Shown one piece after another: positions 1 to 6,098 of a DNA stretch of 7,758 nt. The position numbers and the translations under genes are program-made. This stretch comes from Bacillota bacterium. Lineage in GTDB: Bacteria > Bacillota > Dethiobacteria > Dethiobacterales > Dethiobacteraceae. The notes beneath the pieces are model-generated. The model had not been told where the DNA came from, did no database searches, and worked only from the letters and a program-made list of their open reading frames with translations. Position 1 is the first letter of the stretch; every line of letters begins with the position of its first letter. The stretch covers positions 1 through 7,758 of the forward strand of contig DUUE01000067.1 in the NCBI GenBank assembly GCA_012841735.1, given 5' to 3'.

Positions 1-993
1 GATAACGGCAGTGAGCCCTTCACGGATGTCTTCACCGGTAATATTGGCCTCATTCTCTTTCAGGATGTTCTGCCTCCGGGCATAATCGTTAAAAATACGG
101 GTCAGCGCCATTTTGAAGCCCATTTCATGTGTCCCGCCCTCCTGGGTCCTGATATTGTTGGCGAAGGACAGGATCAGTTCATTGTAGCCGGTATGATACT
201 GCAGGGCAATTTCCACCTGGCTTGTTTCAGCCTTTTGCTGTTCAAGGTAAATGACTTTTTTATGCAGCGGCTCCCTGTTTTTGTTCAGGTATTCCACAAA
301 AGATTTGATGCCGCCGTCATATTTGTAGACTTCCCTGACTTCCTCCTCACCGCGCCTGTCTTCGAGAGTAATGCGGATGCCTTTGTTCAAAAAGGCCAGT
401 TCCCGCAGGCGCTGCGACAGAGTGTCAAAATCAAAATTCAGGGTCTCAAAAATCTCACTGTCCGGTAAAAAAGAAATTTTCGTCCCTGTTTTGCGGGTTT
501 TTCCCGTTACTTTCAGCTGGGAGACAGTTTTCCCCCGCTCAAAGCGCATATGATGAATTTTACCGTCGCGGTAAACTTCCACTTCCAGCCATGCAGAAAG
601 GGCGTTTACCACTGAAACCCCCACGCCGTGCAGGCCGCCGGAAACTTTGTAGCCTTCCCCGCCGAATTTTCCGCCGGCATGCAGCATTGTCAGCACTACT
701 TCCACCGCGGGTTTTTTCATTGTTGCCTGTTCGCCCACGGGTATGCCGCGACCGTCATCCACTACTGTTACCACATTGCCTTTATCCAGGCGGACATGAA
801 TGTTTTCACAGTATCCGGCCAGGGCTTCGTCTATACTGTTATCAACAACTTCATAAACAAGATGATGCAATCCGCGGGGACCGGTGGAACCAATATACAT
901 CCCCGGCCGTTTTCTTACCGCTTCCAGGCCCTCCAGGACCTGAATCTGGGATTCATCATAATGGTTGTGCTGCCCATTTAAAGCCTCTGACAC
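1..993 (-). CDS. gyrB: DNA gyrase subunit B, N-terminal part (runs off left edge)
   Basis: This is the ATPase subunit of the type II topoisomerase that introduces negative supercoils and removes torsion ahead of replication forks. The 331 codons present cover the GHKL ATPase domain and most of the transducer domain. Visible motifs are EVVDNSIDEALAG with the expected catalytic Glu48 and Mg-binding Asn52, DDGRGIPVG from Asp79, MLHAGGKFG with Lys109, and the glycine-rich ATP lid SGGLHGVGVSVVNA at about 118-131. QEGGTHE lies further on. The sequence stops at IREGLTAVI, just short of the QTK loop, so the Toprim and C-terminal domains lie outside the window. The chosen start is GTG at 993, preceded by GGGAGG seven bases upstream; no in-frame ATG lies before the conserved RPGMYIGST block. 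It lies 20 nt after remB and is probably co-transcribed with it. ParE is the alternative, but the position beside recF/remB and the sequence favour GyrB. Confidence 0.97.
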   Translation of the reverse strand, partial: MSEALNGQHNHYDESQIQVLEGLEAVRKRPGMYIGSTGPRGLHHLVYEVVDNSIDEALAGYCENIHVRLDKGNVVTVVDDGRGIPVGEQATMKKPAVEVVLTMLHAGGKFGGEGYKVSGGLHGVGVSVVNALSAWLEVEVYRDGKIHHMRFERGKTVSQLKVTGKTRKTGTKISFLPDSEIFETLNFDFDTLSQRLRELAFLNKGIRITLEDRRGEEEVREVYKYDGGIKSFVEYLNKNREPLHKKVIYLEQQKAETSQVEIALQYHTGYNELILSFANNIRTQEGGTHEMGFKMALTRIFNDYARRQNILKENEANITGEDIREGLTAVI

Positions 994-1013
994 ACTCCTA
1001 CCTCCCGTCGCCC

Positions 1014-1262
1014 CTAATCTCTTTCTTTGTCAAAACTGTTTTCCTGGAAACGTTTTTTCAGTGTCACGGGGGCTATGGGTGAAAAACTGACCCCCTTGGT
1101 CGTTACAATGAATGCTTTAATTTCTTCCCTGCTTAATTCATCCGTATGGCCTGCACTCTGCAGGAATTCCCTGTTACACTGCCTGTCCTGAATGGCAATG
1201 GTAAAGATACCGACAATATCTTCCCCTGCCACCACACGGGAACCTCCAATATGAAGAAACAT
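1014..1262 (-). CDS. remB: RemB-like DUF370 regulator
   Basis: This 82-residue protein belongs to the DUF370 (RemA/RemB) family. It opens MFLHIGGSRVVAGEDIVGIF and has the family's closing pattern SFSPIAPVTLKKRFQ, closely matching B. subtilis RemB (YaaB) in length, in the IVGIF block and in the SP-S-TLKKR tail. In B. subtilis, RemA and RemB act as small DNA-binding activators of biofilm-matrix genes; whether this homologue has that role is not shown here. The ATG start at 1262 has AAAGGGGG about six bases upstream. It sits 20 nt after the DUF721 stop and 20 nt before gyrB, the same slot as yaaB in Bacillus, so it is very likely in the dnaN-gyrB operon. No signal peptide or membrane segment is evident. 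Confidence 0.88.
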   Translation of the reverse strand: MFLHIGGSRVVAGEDIVGIFTIAIQDRQCNREFLQSAGHTDELSREEIKAFIVTTKGVSFSPIAPVTLKKRFQENSFDKERD

Positions 1263-1282
1263 GTCCGTCCCCCTTTGCTTTT

Positions 1283-1855
1283 TTAGCTAGTCTGCCCAAA
1301 ATCTTCCCTTTTACAGCACAGGCAGTATCTTTCCTGTGCCTTTTTCACCAATGGCAAGCCGCAGTCCGCACATACGGGAACTTCTTCCCGCACAGCCTGT
1401 TTCTGTTTTCTTTTCATGGTAATAAACAGTTTTTTCATGCTGTCCGCCAGTTCCTCCGGCAGGTTCACTCCGGCAAATGCAGCTTCAATGGCAGCCAGGT
1501 CCGCCGCCGTCAACGGTTCAGCAGACAGTTTTTCCTGCCCTCCCGCCGCCACAGCCTGTGTTTTCTGCTGCACAGTCCCCACCAGAAAACGAATATCTTT
1601 TAACAGCCTGGTACGCTGCAGGCGGTTCAGCTTTTTGATGAACTGCTTTTTCTGTAAGGCAAGGTGCTGTGCCCAAACCGAATCACTTACACGTACCAGG
1701 AGCGTTCCCCTCTCCAGGGCAAAAGCCTGCGTTTTGGCGGCAACATAAACTCCTGCCGCCTCGGGCCAGGAATCAATCAGCAACTGTTCCGTAATTTTCC
1801 TGGCGGCAGGCATTTTTTTAAATGTTTTTGGTAAAATGTCAGAGATGTGATTCAC
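1283..1855 (-). CDS. DUF721 (DciA-like) protein with C-terminal zinc ribbon
   Basis: A 190-residue protein. The N-terminal third (about 4-95) has the DUF721 pattern: ISDILPK, then ITEQLLIDSWPEAAG, then LLVRVSDSVWAQHLALQKKQFIKKLN. DUF721 includes DciA, the ancestral replicative-helicase loader/partner in bacteria lacking a DnaC/DnaI loader. The middle (about 96-155) is low in recognisable motifs and rich in Ala, Lys and Glu. The tail has Cys162-x2-Cys165 and Cys178-x2-Cys181 (plus Cys180), a probable zinc ribbon. I place the start at GTG 1855 because AGGTG lies seven bases upstream and the protein then begins MNHISDILPK, as family members do. An ATG 60 bases further upstream would add a non-conserved leader lying wholly inside recF. 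With the GTG start the gene overlaps recF by 17 nt, implying translational coupling. Family membership is well supported; a helicase-loading role here is inference. Confidence 0.82.
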   Translation of the reverse strand: MNHISDILPKTFKKMPAARKITEQLLIDSWPEAAGVYVAAKTQAFALERGTLLVRVSDSVWAQHLALQKKQFIKKLNRLQRTRLLKDIRFLVGTVQQKTQAVAAGGQEKLSAEPLTAADLAAIEAAFAGVNLPEELADSMKKLFITMKRKQKQAVREEVPVCADCGLPLVKKAQERYCLCCKREDFGQTS

Positions 1856-2963
1856 TTGGAAACACCTCTCCCCGGGTGATGGTAAACAACTTGCCGCTGC
1901 GCCGGAAAAAAGCAAAACGCTCGGCGGCGGTAGCCGTCAGCATGGTCTGCACCCTGCCCTCAATACTCTCTACCAGCAGCTTCCTCCTTTTGCCGTCCAG
2001 TTCGGAAAAGACATCATCCAAGAGCAGTAGCGGGAATTCTCCGCTCTCACCCCTGATAAATTCAATTTCCGCCAGTTTCAGCGCCAGGACAAGCGTCCGC
2101 TGCTGCCCCTGGGAAGCATAAAGATGGGCAGATTTTCCATTGATTAATAATCTAACATCATCCCGGTGCGGCCCCACCAGTGTCTGGCCCAGGCGGGCTT
2201 CCCGCCGCGCCTGCTCCCGCAAAACGGCAAGAATACCGCTTTGCAGTTCATCTTCACCGGCCCCCTCCCGCAGGGGTACGGCGGACTGGTACTGCAGCAC
2301 AAGTGTTTCTTCCCCGCCGGTAAGACGGCGGTGCGCCAGGCGGGACAGCAGGCTTAATCTCCTCAGGGCAAAAAGGCGGCGTTGCATAATACGGGCTCCC
2401 AGCACAGCCAGCTGTTCATTCCAGCTTTCCAGTTCGGGTGACCCCAGGCTTTTTTCCTGCCGCAATTTGAGCAGCCGGTTACGCTGCCGGAGTACCCGGG
2501 AAAAGCGCTTTAATTCAATTTCATAAATAGGGTAAATTTTACTGATTTGTTCATCAAAAAATTTCCTGCGCTGCTGCGGCGCTCCTTTGACAATGGCCAG
2601 ATCCTCCGGGGTAAAAAGGACGGGGTAGAGCCGGCCCAGGTAGTCGGCACGGGGAAGCTGCAGGCCGTTGCTGCTGTAGAGCTTCTGTTTCGGATTTTGC
2701 CGGCATAAGAGGTGCAGTTTCTCAGCTCCCCTTTTATGGACGACGCGGACGGCAACTTCACAACTGTCCTGTCCCCAACGGATCAGCTCCTCATCGTTCC
2801 TGGTGCGGAAGGAACGTCCGGTGGCGGCAAAAAACAGTGCTTCCAGCAGGTTTGTTTTGCCCTGTGCATTCTCTCCCACAAAAAAATTCAGCCGTTCATC
2901 CAGTGTAAGTTCCAGCTGGCTGTAATTGCGGAAGTTATGTAATTTCACAGCTTCTATATACAA
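1839..2963 (-). CDS. recF: DNA replication/repair ATPase RecF
   Basis: RecF is an SMC/ABC-like ATPase that, with RecO and RecR, loads RecA at single-strand gaps and stalled forks. At 374 residues it is full length for the family. It begins MYIEAVKLHNFRNY, then has Walker A GENAQGKT at 30-37, the conserved VLFTPEDLAIVKGAPQQRRKFFD block at about 115-137, GPHRDD at 264-269, the ABC signature ASQGQQRT at 283-290, Walker B LLLLDD at 312-317 and the D-loop SELD at 320-323. All key ATPase residues look intact. The start codon is TTG at 2963, supported by AAAGGAG seven bases upstream and by conservation of the first residues. It follows dnaN by 24 nt, with no S4-domain gene in between, and its 3' end overlaps the DUF721 gene. 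Confidence 0.97.
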   Translation of the reverse strand: MYIEAVKLHNFRNYSQLELTLDERLNFFVGENAQGKTNLLEALFFAATGRSFRTRNDEELIRWGQDSCEVAVRVVHKRGAEKLHLLCRQNPKQKLYSSNGLQLPRADYLGRLYPVLFTPEDLAIVKGAPQQRRKFFDEQISKIYPIYEIELKRFSRVLRQRNRLLKLRQEKSLGSPELESWNEQLAVLGARIMQRRLFALRRLSLLSRLAHRRLTGGEETLVLQYQSAVPLREGAGEDELQSGILAVLREQARREARLGQTLVGPHRDDVRLLINGKSAHLYASQGQQRTLVLALKLAEIEFIRGESGEFPLLLLDDVFSELDGKRRKLLVESIEGRVQTMLTATAAERFAFFRRSGKLFTITRGEVFPSESHL

Positions 2964-2987
2964 GACAGTCTCCTTTGCTCACAAGGG

Positions 2988-4091
2988 CTACTTTTTAATG
3001 GGCAAAACAAGATACAGCCAGTCCGGGTAAAGAGCATCTTTCATTACCAGCGGCAGGGAGGATGAGGTAAATTCCAGCGAACATTCCTCGCCTTCCACCA
3101 CCCGCAGCATGTCCAGCAGAAAACGGACATTAAAGGCAATTTCCACGCCTTCACCCTGCAGTACAAGCGGCAGTTTCTCCTGGATTTTGCCGTATTTTGA
3201 AGCCGCTCTGATGACCATCAGCCCGTCCCCCAGGGAAAGGTAAACCACATTGTTTGTTCCTTCCGCCAGCAGGGAAGCTCTCTCCAGGGCCTGCAGCAGG
3301 GCGGAAGTGGCAATTATGGCACGGCCGCCATATTTTTGGGGAATAACCCTTTCAATTTCGGGAAATTTTTCATCAAGCAGCCGGGAAGAAAAACGGATAT
3401 TTTCGCCGGCCAGTGTAAAAAGATTAGGGTAAACCGCCGCCTGCAGCACTGCATCGTCTGTAAATATGCGGGCGGCTTCCTGCAGCGTTTTGGCCGGTAC
3501 CAGAAAAGAGCCTTCTCCGCTGGTGTTTTGCACAAAGCAGTGAGTGACTGCCAGACGGAAGGTGTCGGATGCGGCCAAAGTCAGCTTTTTCCCTGCCAGG
3601 GTAAAATACACACCGGTAAAAGCGGGCTTGCCCTCATCCTGGGAAGTGGCAAAAAGTGTCTGGCGCAGAGCCCGTCGCAGTTCTTCCGCCGTCAGCGCAA
3701 AACTGCAAACGGGTGCGGAAGCTGATTGCTGCGGTTCCATGGCAGGATAGTCAGCCGCGCTGAAGCCGTACAGCTCAAATTCTGACTGTCCTCCGGTAAT
3801 CTCCGTCAACAAGTTTTCTCCCCGGACGTGAATACTGACGCTTTCCTGCGGCAGGCGGCGCACAATTTCCGTAATTTTACCGGGCAGCACAACCTGGCCG
3901 CCCTCACCATGCGGTACCTGGCAAACGGTACTGATGCTCATTTCCAGGTTGGTGGCGGTAAGAGTAAGTTTATGTTTGTCAGAGGAAAAAAGCACGCCTT
4001 CCAGGACAGGGATGGGACTTCTCTGCTGAATTGCCCTGGAGACAATCTGGAGTTGTTCGGCCAATACTTTTTGCGGGACAGATATGTTCAA
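2988..4091 (-). CDS. dnaN: DNA polymerase III beta subunit (sliding clamp)
   Basis: The beta clamp forms a ring around DNA and tethers the replicative polymerase and many other partners. With the start chosen here the protein has 367 residues, the normal size for three clamp domains, and it ends YPDWLYLVLPIKK, the typical DnaN C-terminus. Other family features are RSPIPVLEGVLF near residue 30, ELYGFSAADYP near 115 and PAFTGVYF near 155. An in-frame GTG at 4100 would add three residues, but it lies inside AGAGGTGAT, which reads as the ribosome binding site for the TTG at 4091 six bases further on. The TTG start also gives the expected MNISVPQK N-terminus. It is separated from dnaA by about 270 nt containing DnaA boxes and a possible promoter of its own, and lies 24 nt upstream of recF. 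Confidence 0.96.
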   Translation of the reverse strand: MNISVPQKVLAEQLQIVSRAIQQRSPIPVLEGVLFSSDKHKLTLTATNLEMSISTVCQVPHGEGGQVVLPGKITEIVRRLPQESVSIHVRGENLLTEITGGQSEFELYGFSAADYPAMEPQQSASAPVCSFALTAEELRRALRQTLFATSQDEGKPAFTGVYFTLAGKKLTLAASDTFRLAVTHCFVQNTSGEGSFLVPAKTLQEAARIFTDDAVLQAAVYPNLFTLAGENIRFSSRLLDEKFPEIERVIPQKYGGRAIIATSALLQALERASLLAEGTNNVVYLSLGDGLMVIRAASKYGKIQEKLPLVLQGEGVEIAFNVRFLLDMLRVVEGEECSLEFTSSSLPLVMKDALYPDWLYLVLPIKK

Positions 4092-4132
4092 TCCAATCAC
4101 CTCTGAATTTGTAATGAGGATGCGAGGAAAGA

Positions 4133-4162
4133 ATTTTAGTCCTGTCTTACTGTCTTTATGAA
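4133..4162 (-). promoter_or_regulatory. Possible dnaN promoter
   Basis: On the minus strand TTCATA (4162-4157) and TAAAAT (4138-4133) are 18 bases apart. The -10 matches at five of six positions and the -35 at four. It lies in the A/T-rich part of the dnaA-dnaN spacer about 35 nt before the dnaN ribosome binding site. A/T-rich origin DNA yields such matches by chance, so this is tentative. Confidence 0.35.
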
Positions 4163-4169
4163 TGAAAAA

Positions 4170-4190
4170 AAGCAGCAGTATCCGTAATAG
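4170..4190 (-). promoter_or_regulatory. Candidate DnaA-trio element
   Basis: Read on the minus strand beginning four bases after the box pair, the bases fall into triplets CTA-TTA-CGG-ATA-CTG-CTG and then CTT. The known DnaA-trio element of B. subtilis is a run of triplets with a central T/A pair that guides DnaA from double- onto single-stranded DNA beside the unwinding site. Six of the seven triplets here have a central T; CGG does not. The placement (boxes, then triplets, then a T-run) fits, but the match is imperfect. Confidence 0.45.
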
Positions 4191-4194
4191 TTGT

Positions 4195-4212
4195 TGTGGA
4201 CAGTGTGTATAA
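4195..4212 (-). promoter_or_regulatory. Abutting DnaA box pair pointing at the A/T-rich side
   Basis: On the minus strand TTATACACA (fits TTATNCACA) is followed immediately by CTGTCCACA (two mismatches to TTATCCACA). Both read toward dnaN and the trinucleotide run at 4170-4190, opposite in orientation to the other boxes of this spacer. Confidence 0.65.
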
Positions 4213-4277
4213 AGGGGGAAAAGCCGGAGGGGGCGGACTTTACCCGCTGGGGATGAATTGTGGAAAGAAAAGATATT

Positions 4278-4303
4278 TTATCCACACGGGGCACATATCC
4301 ACA
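4278..4303 (+). promoter_or_regulatory. Two DnaA boxes in tandem (dnaA-dnaN spacer)
   Basis: An exact TTATCCACA at 4278-4286 is followed on the same strand by ATATCCACA (one mismatch) at 4295-4303. Their starts are 17 bases apart. Confidence 0.78.
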
Positions 4304-4348
4304 GTTGGAGAAAAATTATCCCGTGTTTGTCAGGAGCCAATACGCAAG

Positions 4349-4368
4349 TTATCCACAGGTTATCAACA
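4349..4368 (+). promoter_or_regulatory. Closely spaced DnaA boxes at the 3' end of dnaA
   Basis: TTATCCACA (4349-4357) and TTATCAACA (4360-4368) are direct repeats with starts 11 bases apart. The second covers the dnaA stop codon (4363-4365), so the origin module begins inside the gene. Confidence 0.8.
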
Positions 4369-5730
4369 ATTGTTAATTTTTTCGACTATCTGTTCGATGG
4401 TGGCGCGCAGCTGCTGATCTGTTTTTAAATCGGCGGTTATTTTTTTGTGGGCATGCATAACTGTAGTGTGATCACGTCCACCAAATTCTTCCCCTATCTT
4501 CGGCAGTGATGCGTCTGTCAGCTCCCGGCAGAGATACATGGCTATCTGCCGCGGCAGAGCCACATTTTTTGTTCTTTTTTTGGCTTTCAGTTCTTCCGGT
4601 TTTAAGGCAAAGTGGGAAGCAGTTTCTTTTTGAATTGTTTCAATGGTTATAAGTTTATGTTTTTCAGTTTTGGATAAAATACCTTCCAGGGCTTCTTCAG
4701 CCAGAGTAATGTCTATTTTCCTGTTTGTCAGTGACGAATAAGCAATGACACGAATAAAAGCGCCTTCCAGTTCACGGATGTTTGTGACAATATTGTTGGC
4801 AATGTATAAAATCACATCATTACTAATGGCAATTTTCTCGGTGGTGGCTTTTTTGCGCAAAATGGCAATTCTTGTTTCCAGGTCGGGCGGCTGAATGTCT
4901 GTAATCAGTCCCCATTCAAAACGTGAGCGCAGGCGGTCTTCAAGAGTGGGAATTTCTTTGGGCGGGCGGTCGCTGGAAATGATAATCTGTTTATTGCTTT
5001 CGTGCAGTGCATTAAAGGTATGGAAAAATTCTTCCTGTGTCTGTTCTTTCCCTGCCAGAAACTGGATATCATCAATGAGAAGAACATCAATTGTCCGGTA
5101 TTTATTGCGAAATTCCACTGTTTTATTGTCACGGATGGCGTTAATGAATTCGTTGGTAAACTTTTCCGAAGTAATATAGAGCACACGGTATGAAGGGGAA
5201 ATCTCCAGCACATGGTGGCCGATGGCATGCATCAGGTGGGTTTTGCCCAGCCCCACCCCGCCGTAAATAAAAAGGGGATTGTAAGCACGTGCCGGTGCTT
5301 CGGAGACAGCCAGCGCCGCTGCATGGGCAAAACGGTTGCTGTTGCCGATGACAAAAGTTTCAAAAGTGTATTTGGGGTTTAACCACGAAGACGGCAGGGC
5401 CGGTGCTTGTCCGTGCTGCCTGTGCGGCAGGGGGATAACTTCCGTATCACTGTTTAAAAAGTCATTTGAGTCCGCAAAATGCGGTGTCGTAAAATGGACT
5501 TGCAGCACGTTGTTGTCCGTCACTTCCTGCAGGCTGTTTTCAATCATGTCGGTATACCTGCCCTGGAGCCAGTCCTTGGTAAAATCATTGGGGACACTGA
5601 TGACCAAAGTTTGATTATGGAGAGAAACGGGCTTAGTTGTTTTCAGCCAGGTTTCAAAGCTTGGTTTACTGATCTTTTTTTCAATTTCTGCCAGTGTTGC
5701 CTGCCAGATTTCCAGCAGATCCTGTTCCAT
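4363..5730 (-). CDS. dnaA: Chromosomal replication initiator DnaA
   Basis: DnaA is the AAA+ ATPase that binds DnaA boxes, melts the origin and recruits the helicase. This 455-residue protein has all four domains: domain I (about 1-80, with FETWLKTTKPVSL and NDFTKDWL), a short variable linker II (about 81-118), AAA+ domain III from NPKYTFETFVIGNSNRFA, and DNA-binding domain IV. Walker A GGVGLGKT is at 157-164, Walker B VLLIDD at 216-221, sensor SSDRPPKE at 252-259, a probable arginine finger Arg270 in RLRSRFEWGL, and the DnaA signature GGRDHTTVMHAHKKI at 417-431. The ATG at 5730 is preceded by AGGAGGT at a spacing of seven bases. The last codons overlap a DnaA box. The 5' leader holds several DnaA boxes, so autoregulation by DnaA is likely, as in other bacteria. 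Confidence 0.99.
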   Translation of the reverse strand: MEQDLLEIWQATLAEIEKKISKPSFETWLKTTKPVSLHNQTLVISVPNDFTKDWLQGRYTDMIENSLQEVTDNNVLQVHFTTPHFADSNDFLNSDTEVIPLPHRQHGQAPALPSSWLNPKYTFETFVIGNSNRFAHAAALAVSEAPARAYNPLFIYGGVGLGKTHLMHAIGHHVLEISPSYRVLYITSEKFTNEFINAIRDNKTVEFRNKYRTIDVLLIDDIQFLAGKEQTQEEFFHTFNALHESNKQIIISSDRPPKEIPTLEDRLRSRFEWGLITDIQPPDLETRIAILRKKATTEKIAISNDVILYIANNIVTNIRELEGAFIRVIAYSSLTNRKIDITLAEEALEGILSKTEKHKLITIETIQKETASHFALKPEELKAKKRTKNVALPRQIAMYLCRELTDASLPKIGEEFGGRDHTTVMHAHKKITADLKTDQQLRATIEQIVEKINNC

Positions 5731-5795
5731 TGCCGTACCTCCTATATGAAAAAATATTCACAGGCAAAACGGCTTACCCCTCTTGTTTACAGGGG

Positions 5796-5804
5796 TTATC
5801 CACA
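5796..5804 (+). promoter_or_regulatory. DnaA box (exact consensus)
   Basis: TTATCCACA on the plus strand, 66 nt upstream of the dnaA start and 11 nt from the inverted box pair. It abuts a small inverted repeat (ACCCCT 5776-5781 / AGGGGT 5791-5796). Confidence 0.85.
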
Positions 5805-5813
5805 ATTGGCGCA

Positions 5814-5840
5814 TTTTATCCACAGCTAATGTGGATAAAA
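5814..5840. repeat. Perfect inverted pair of DnaA boxes
   Basis: Two DnaA boxes face each other with 11-bp perfect arms: TTTTATCCACA at 5814-5824, spacer GCTAA, and TGTGGATAAAA at 5830-5840. The inner 9-mers are exact TTATCCACA consensus sites on opposite strands. The pair lies about 85-110 nt upstream of the dnaA start, suited both to origin assembly and to dnaA autoregulation. Confidence 0.9.
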
Positions 5841-5849
5841 GAGAAAAAC

Positions 5850-5869
5850 AGCCTTTGGTAAGGCTTTTT
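5850..5869. terminator. Small terminator-like hairpin in the dnaA leader
   Basis: AGCCTT (5850-5855) and AAGGCT (5860-5865) make a 6-bp stem with a 4-base loop. T residues follow on the plus strand (5866-5869), and on the minus strand GTTTTTC follows. The stem is short, so termination would be weak. It could separate the divergent units or attenuate dnaA transcription if the upstream dnaA promoter is used. Confidence 0.35.
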
Positions 5870-5887
5870 CCTGCAATAAACATTGAG

Positions 5888-5896
5888 TTATCCACA
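5888..5896 (+). promoter_or_regulatory. DnaA box (exact consensus)
   Basis: TTATCCACA on the plus strand, lying between the candidate dnaA promoter (5961-5989) and the inverted box pair, so it would fall in the transcribed dnaA leader if that promoter is correct. Confidence 0.85.
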
Positions 5897-5937
5897 ACTG
5901 GGACAAATATACGTTCAGCAGTAGAACTAATACAACC

Positions 5938-5958
5938 TTTTGCCGGCGCCTGGCAAAA
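5938..5958. repeat. Palindrome at the expected dnaA transcription start
   Basis: TTTTGCC (5938-5944) and GGCAAAA (5952-5958) form perfect 7-bp arms around GGCGCCT. On the minus strand the repeat sits just downstream of the candidate -10 box, where transcription would begin. It is not followed by a T-run in either direction, so it is not terminator-like; an operator or 5'-end hairpin is more plausible. Confidence 0.55.
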
Positions 5959-5960
5959 TA

Positions 5961-5989
5961 ATCGTAACATACCAACTTTATCTTAACAA
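5961..5989 (-). promoter_or_regulatory. Candidate dnaA promoter (extended -10)
   Basis: On the minus strand TTGTTA (5989-5984) and TACGAT (5966-5961) are 17 bases apart, with TGT directly before the -10 box as in extended -10 promoters. Each hexamer matches the sigma-A consensus at four of six positions. The leader to the dnaA start would be about 225 nt and contain all the DnaA boxes of this spacer. Other weak promoters nearer the gene cannot be excluded. Confidence 0.45.
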
Positions 5990-5998
5990 AAGTTAAGA
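5981..5998. repeat. Palindrome over the -35 of the candidate dnaA promoter
   Basis: TCTTAACAAAAGTTAAGA is a perfect inverted repeat with 7-bp arms and a 4-base centre. It overlaps the candidate -35 hexamer (5984-5989), a usual place for an operator. No regulator can be assigned from the motif. Confidence 0.6.
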
Positions 5999-6069
5999 CC
6001 TGCCGCAAGAGTGATTGTCAGATCTGCCGGAAGCGGCGCGGTGACGTTGCGGGGTGCATGTGGCAAGCC

Positions 6070-6098
6070 TTGACAGCATATTTTGAAACAGTTATAAT
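6070..6098 (+). promoter_or_regulatory. Consensus sigma-A promoter of rpmH
   Basis: TTGACA at 6070-6075 and TATAAT at 6093-6098 are separated by exactly 17 bases: a perfect housekeeping promoter. Transcription would start near 6105, giving a leader of roughly 50 nt with a small stem (GGCTG 6120-6124 / CAGCC 6133-6137) just before the rpmH ribosome binding site. It probably drives the whole rpmH-jag series. Confidence 0.9.

Larger units (their letters stand above)
4092..4368. other. oriC: Origin of replication, dnaA-dnaN module with likely unwinding region
   Basis: The spacer between dnaA and dnaN carries exact or near-exact DnaA boxes: TTATCCACA at 4278-4286 and 4349-4357, TTATCAACA at 4360-4368, ATATCCACA at 4295-4303, and on the minus strand TTATACACA at 4204-4212 followed by CTGTCCACA at 4195-4203. 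On the dnaN side an A/T-rich stretch follows (about 4131-4172). By analogy with B. subtilis, where unwinding occurs between dnaA and dnaN, this is the probable melting side of the origin. Which module is actually needed cannot be read from sequence. Confidence 0.85.

Noticed and set aside
127..1082. Plus-strand open frames opposite gyrB
   Set aside because: They lie opposite a clearly conserved gyrB frame, have no recognisable domains and look like antisense shadows.
1856..1915. A longer DUF721 protein starting at an ATG at 1915
   Set aside because: The extra 20 residues are non-conserved, lie entirely inside recF and have no better ribosome binding site; the GTG at 1855 has AGGTG at proper spacing.
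4092..4100. GTG at 4100 as the dnaN start
   Set aside because: This GTG is part of the AGAGGTGAT Shine-Dalgarno sequence for the TTG at 4091, and no purine-rich site precedes it at the right distance.
4196..4417. Small plus-strand open frame in the dnaA-dnaN spacer
   Set aside because: It spans DnaA boxes, runs into the 3' end of dnaA on the opposite strand and shows no protein-family features.
5758..6008. Open frames on both strands within the dnaA-rpmH spacer
   Set aside because: They are built from DnaA boxes and promoter-like DNA, overlap one another, and have no family features; this is origin DNA.
6026..6037. GCCG-GAAG-CGGC mini hairpin
   Set aside because: A four-base-pair stem in G/C-rich DNA is expected by chance.
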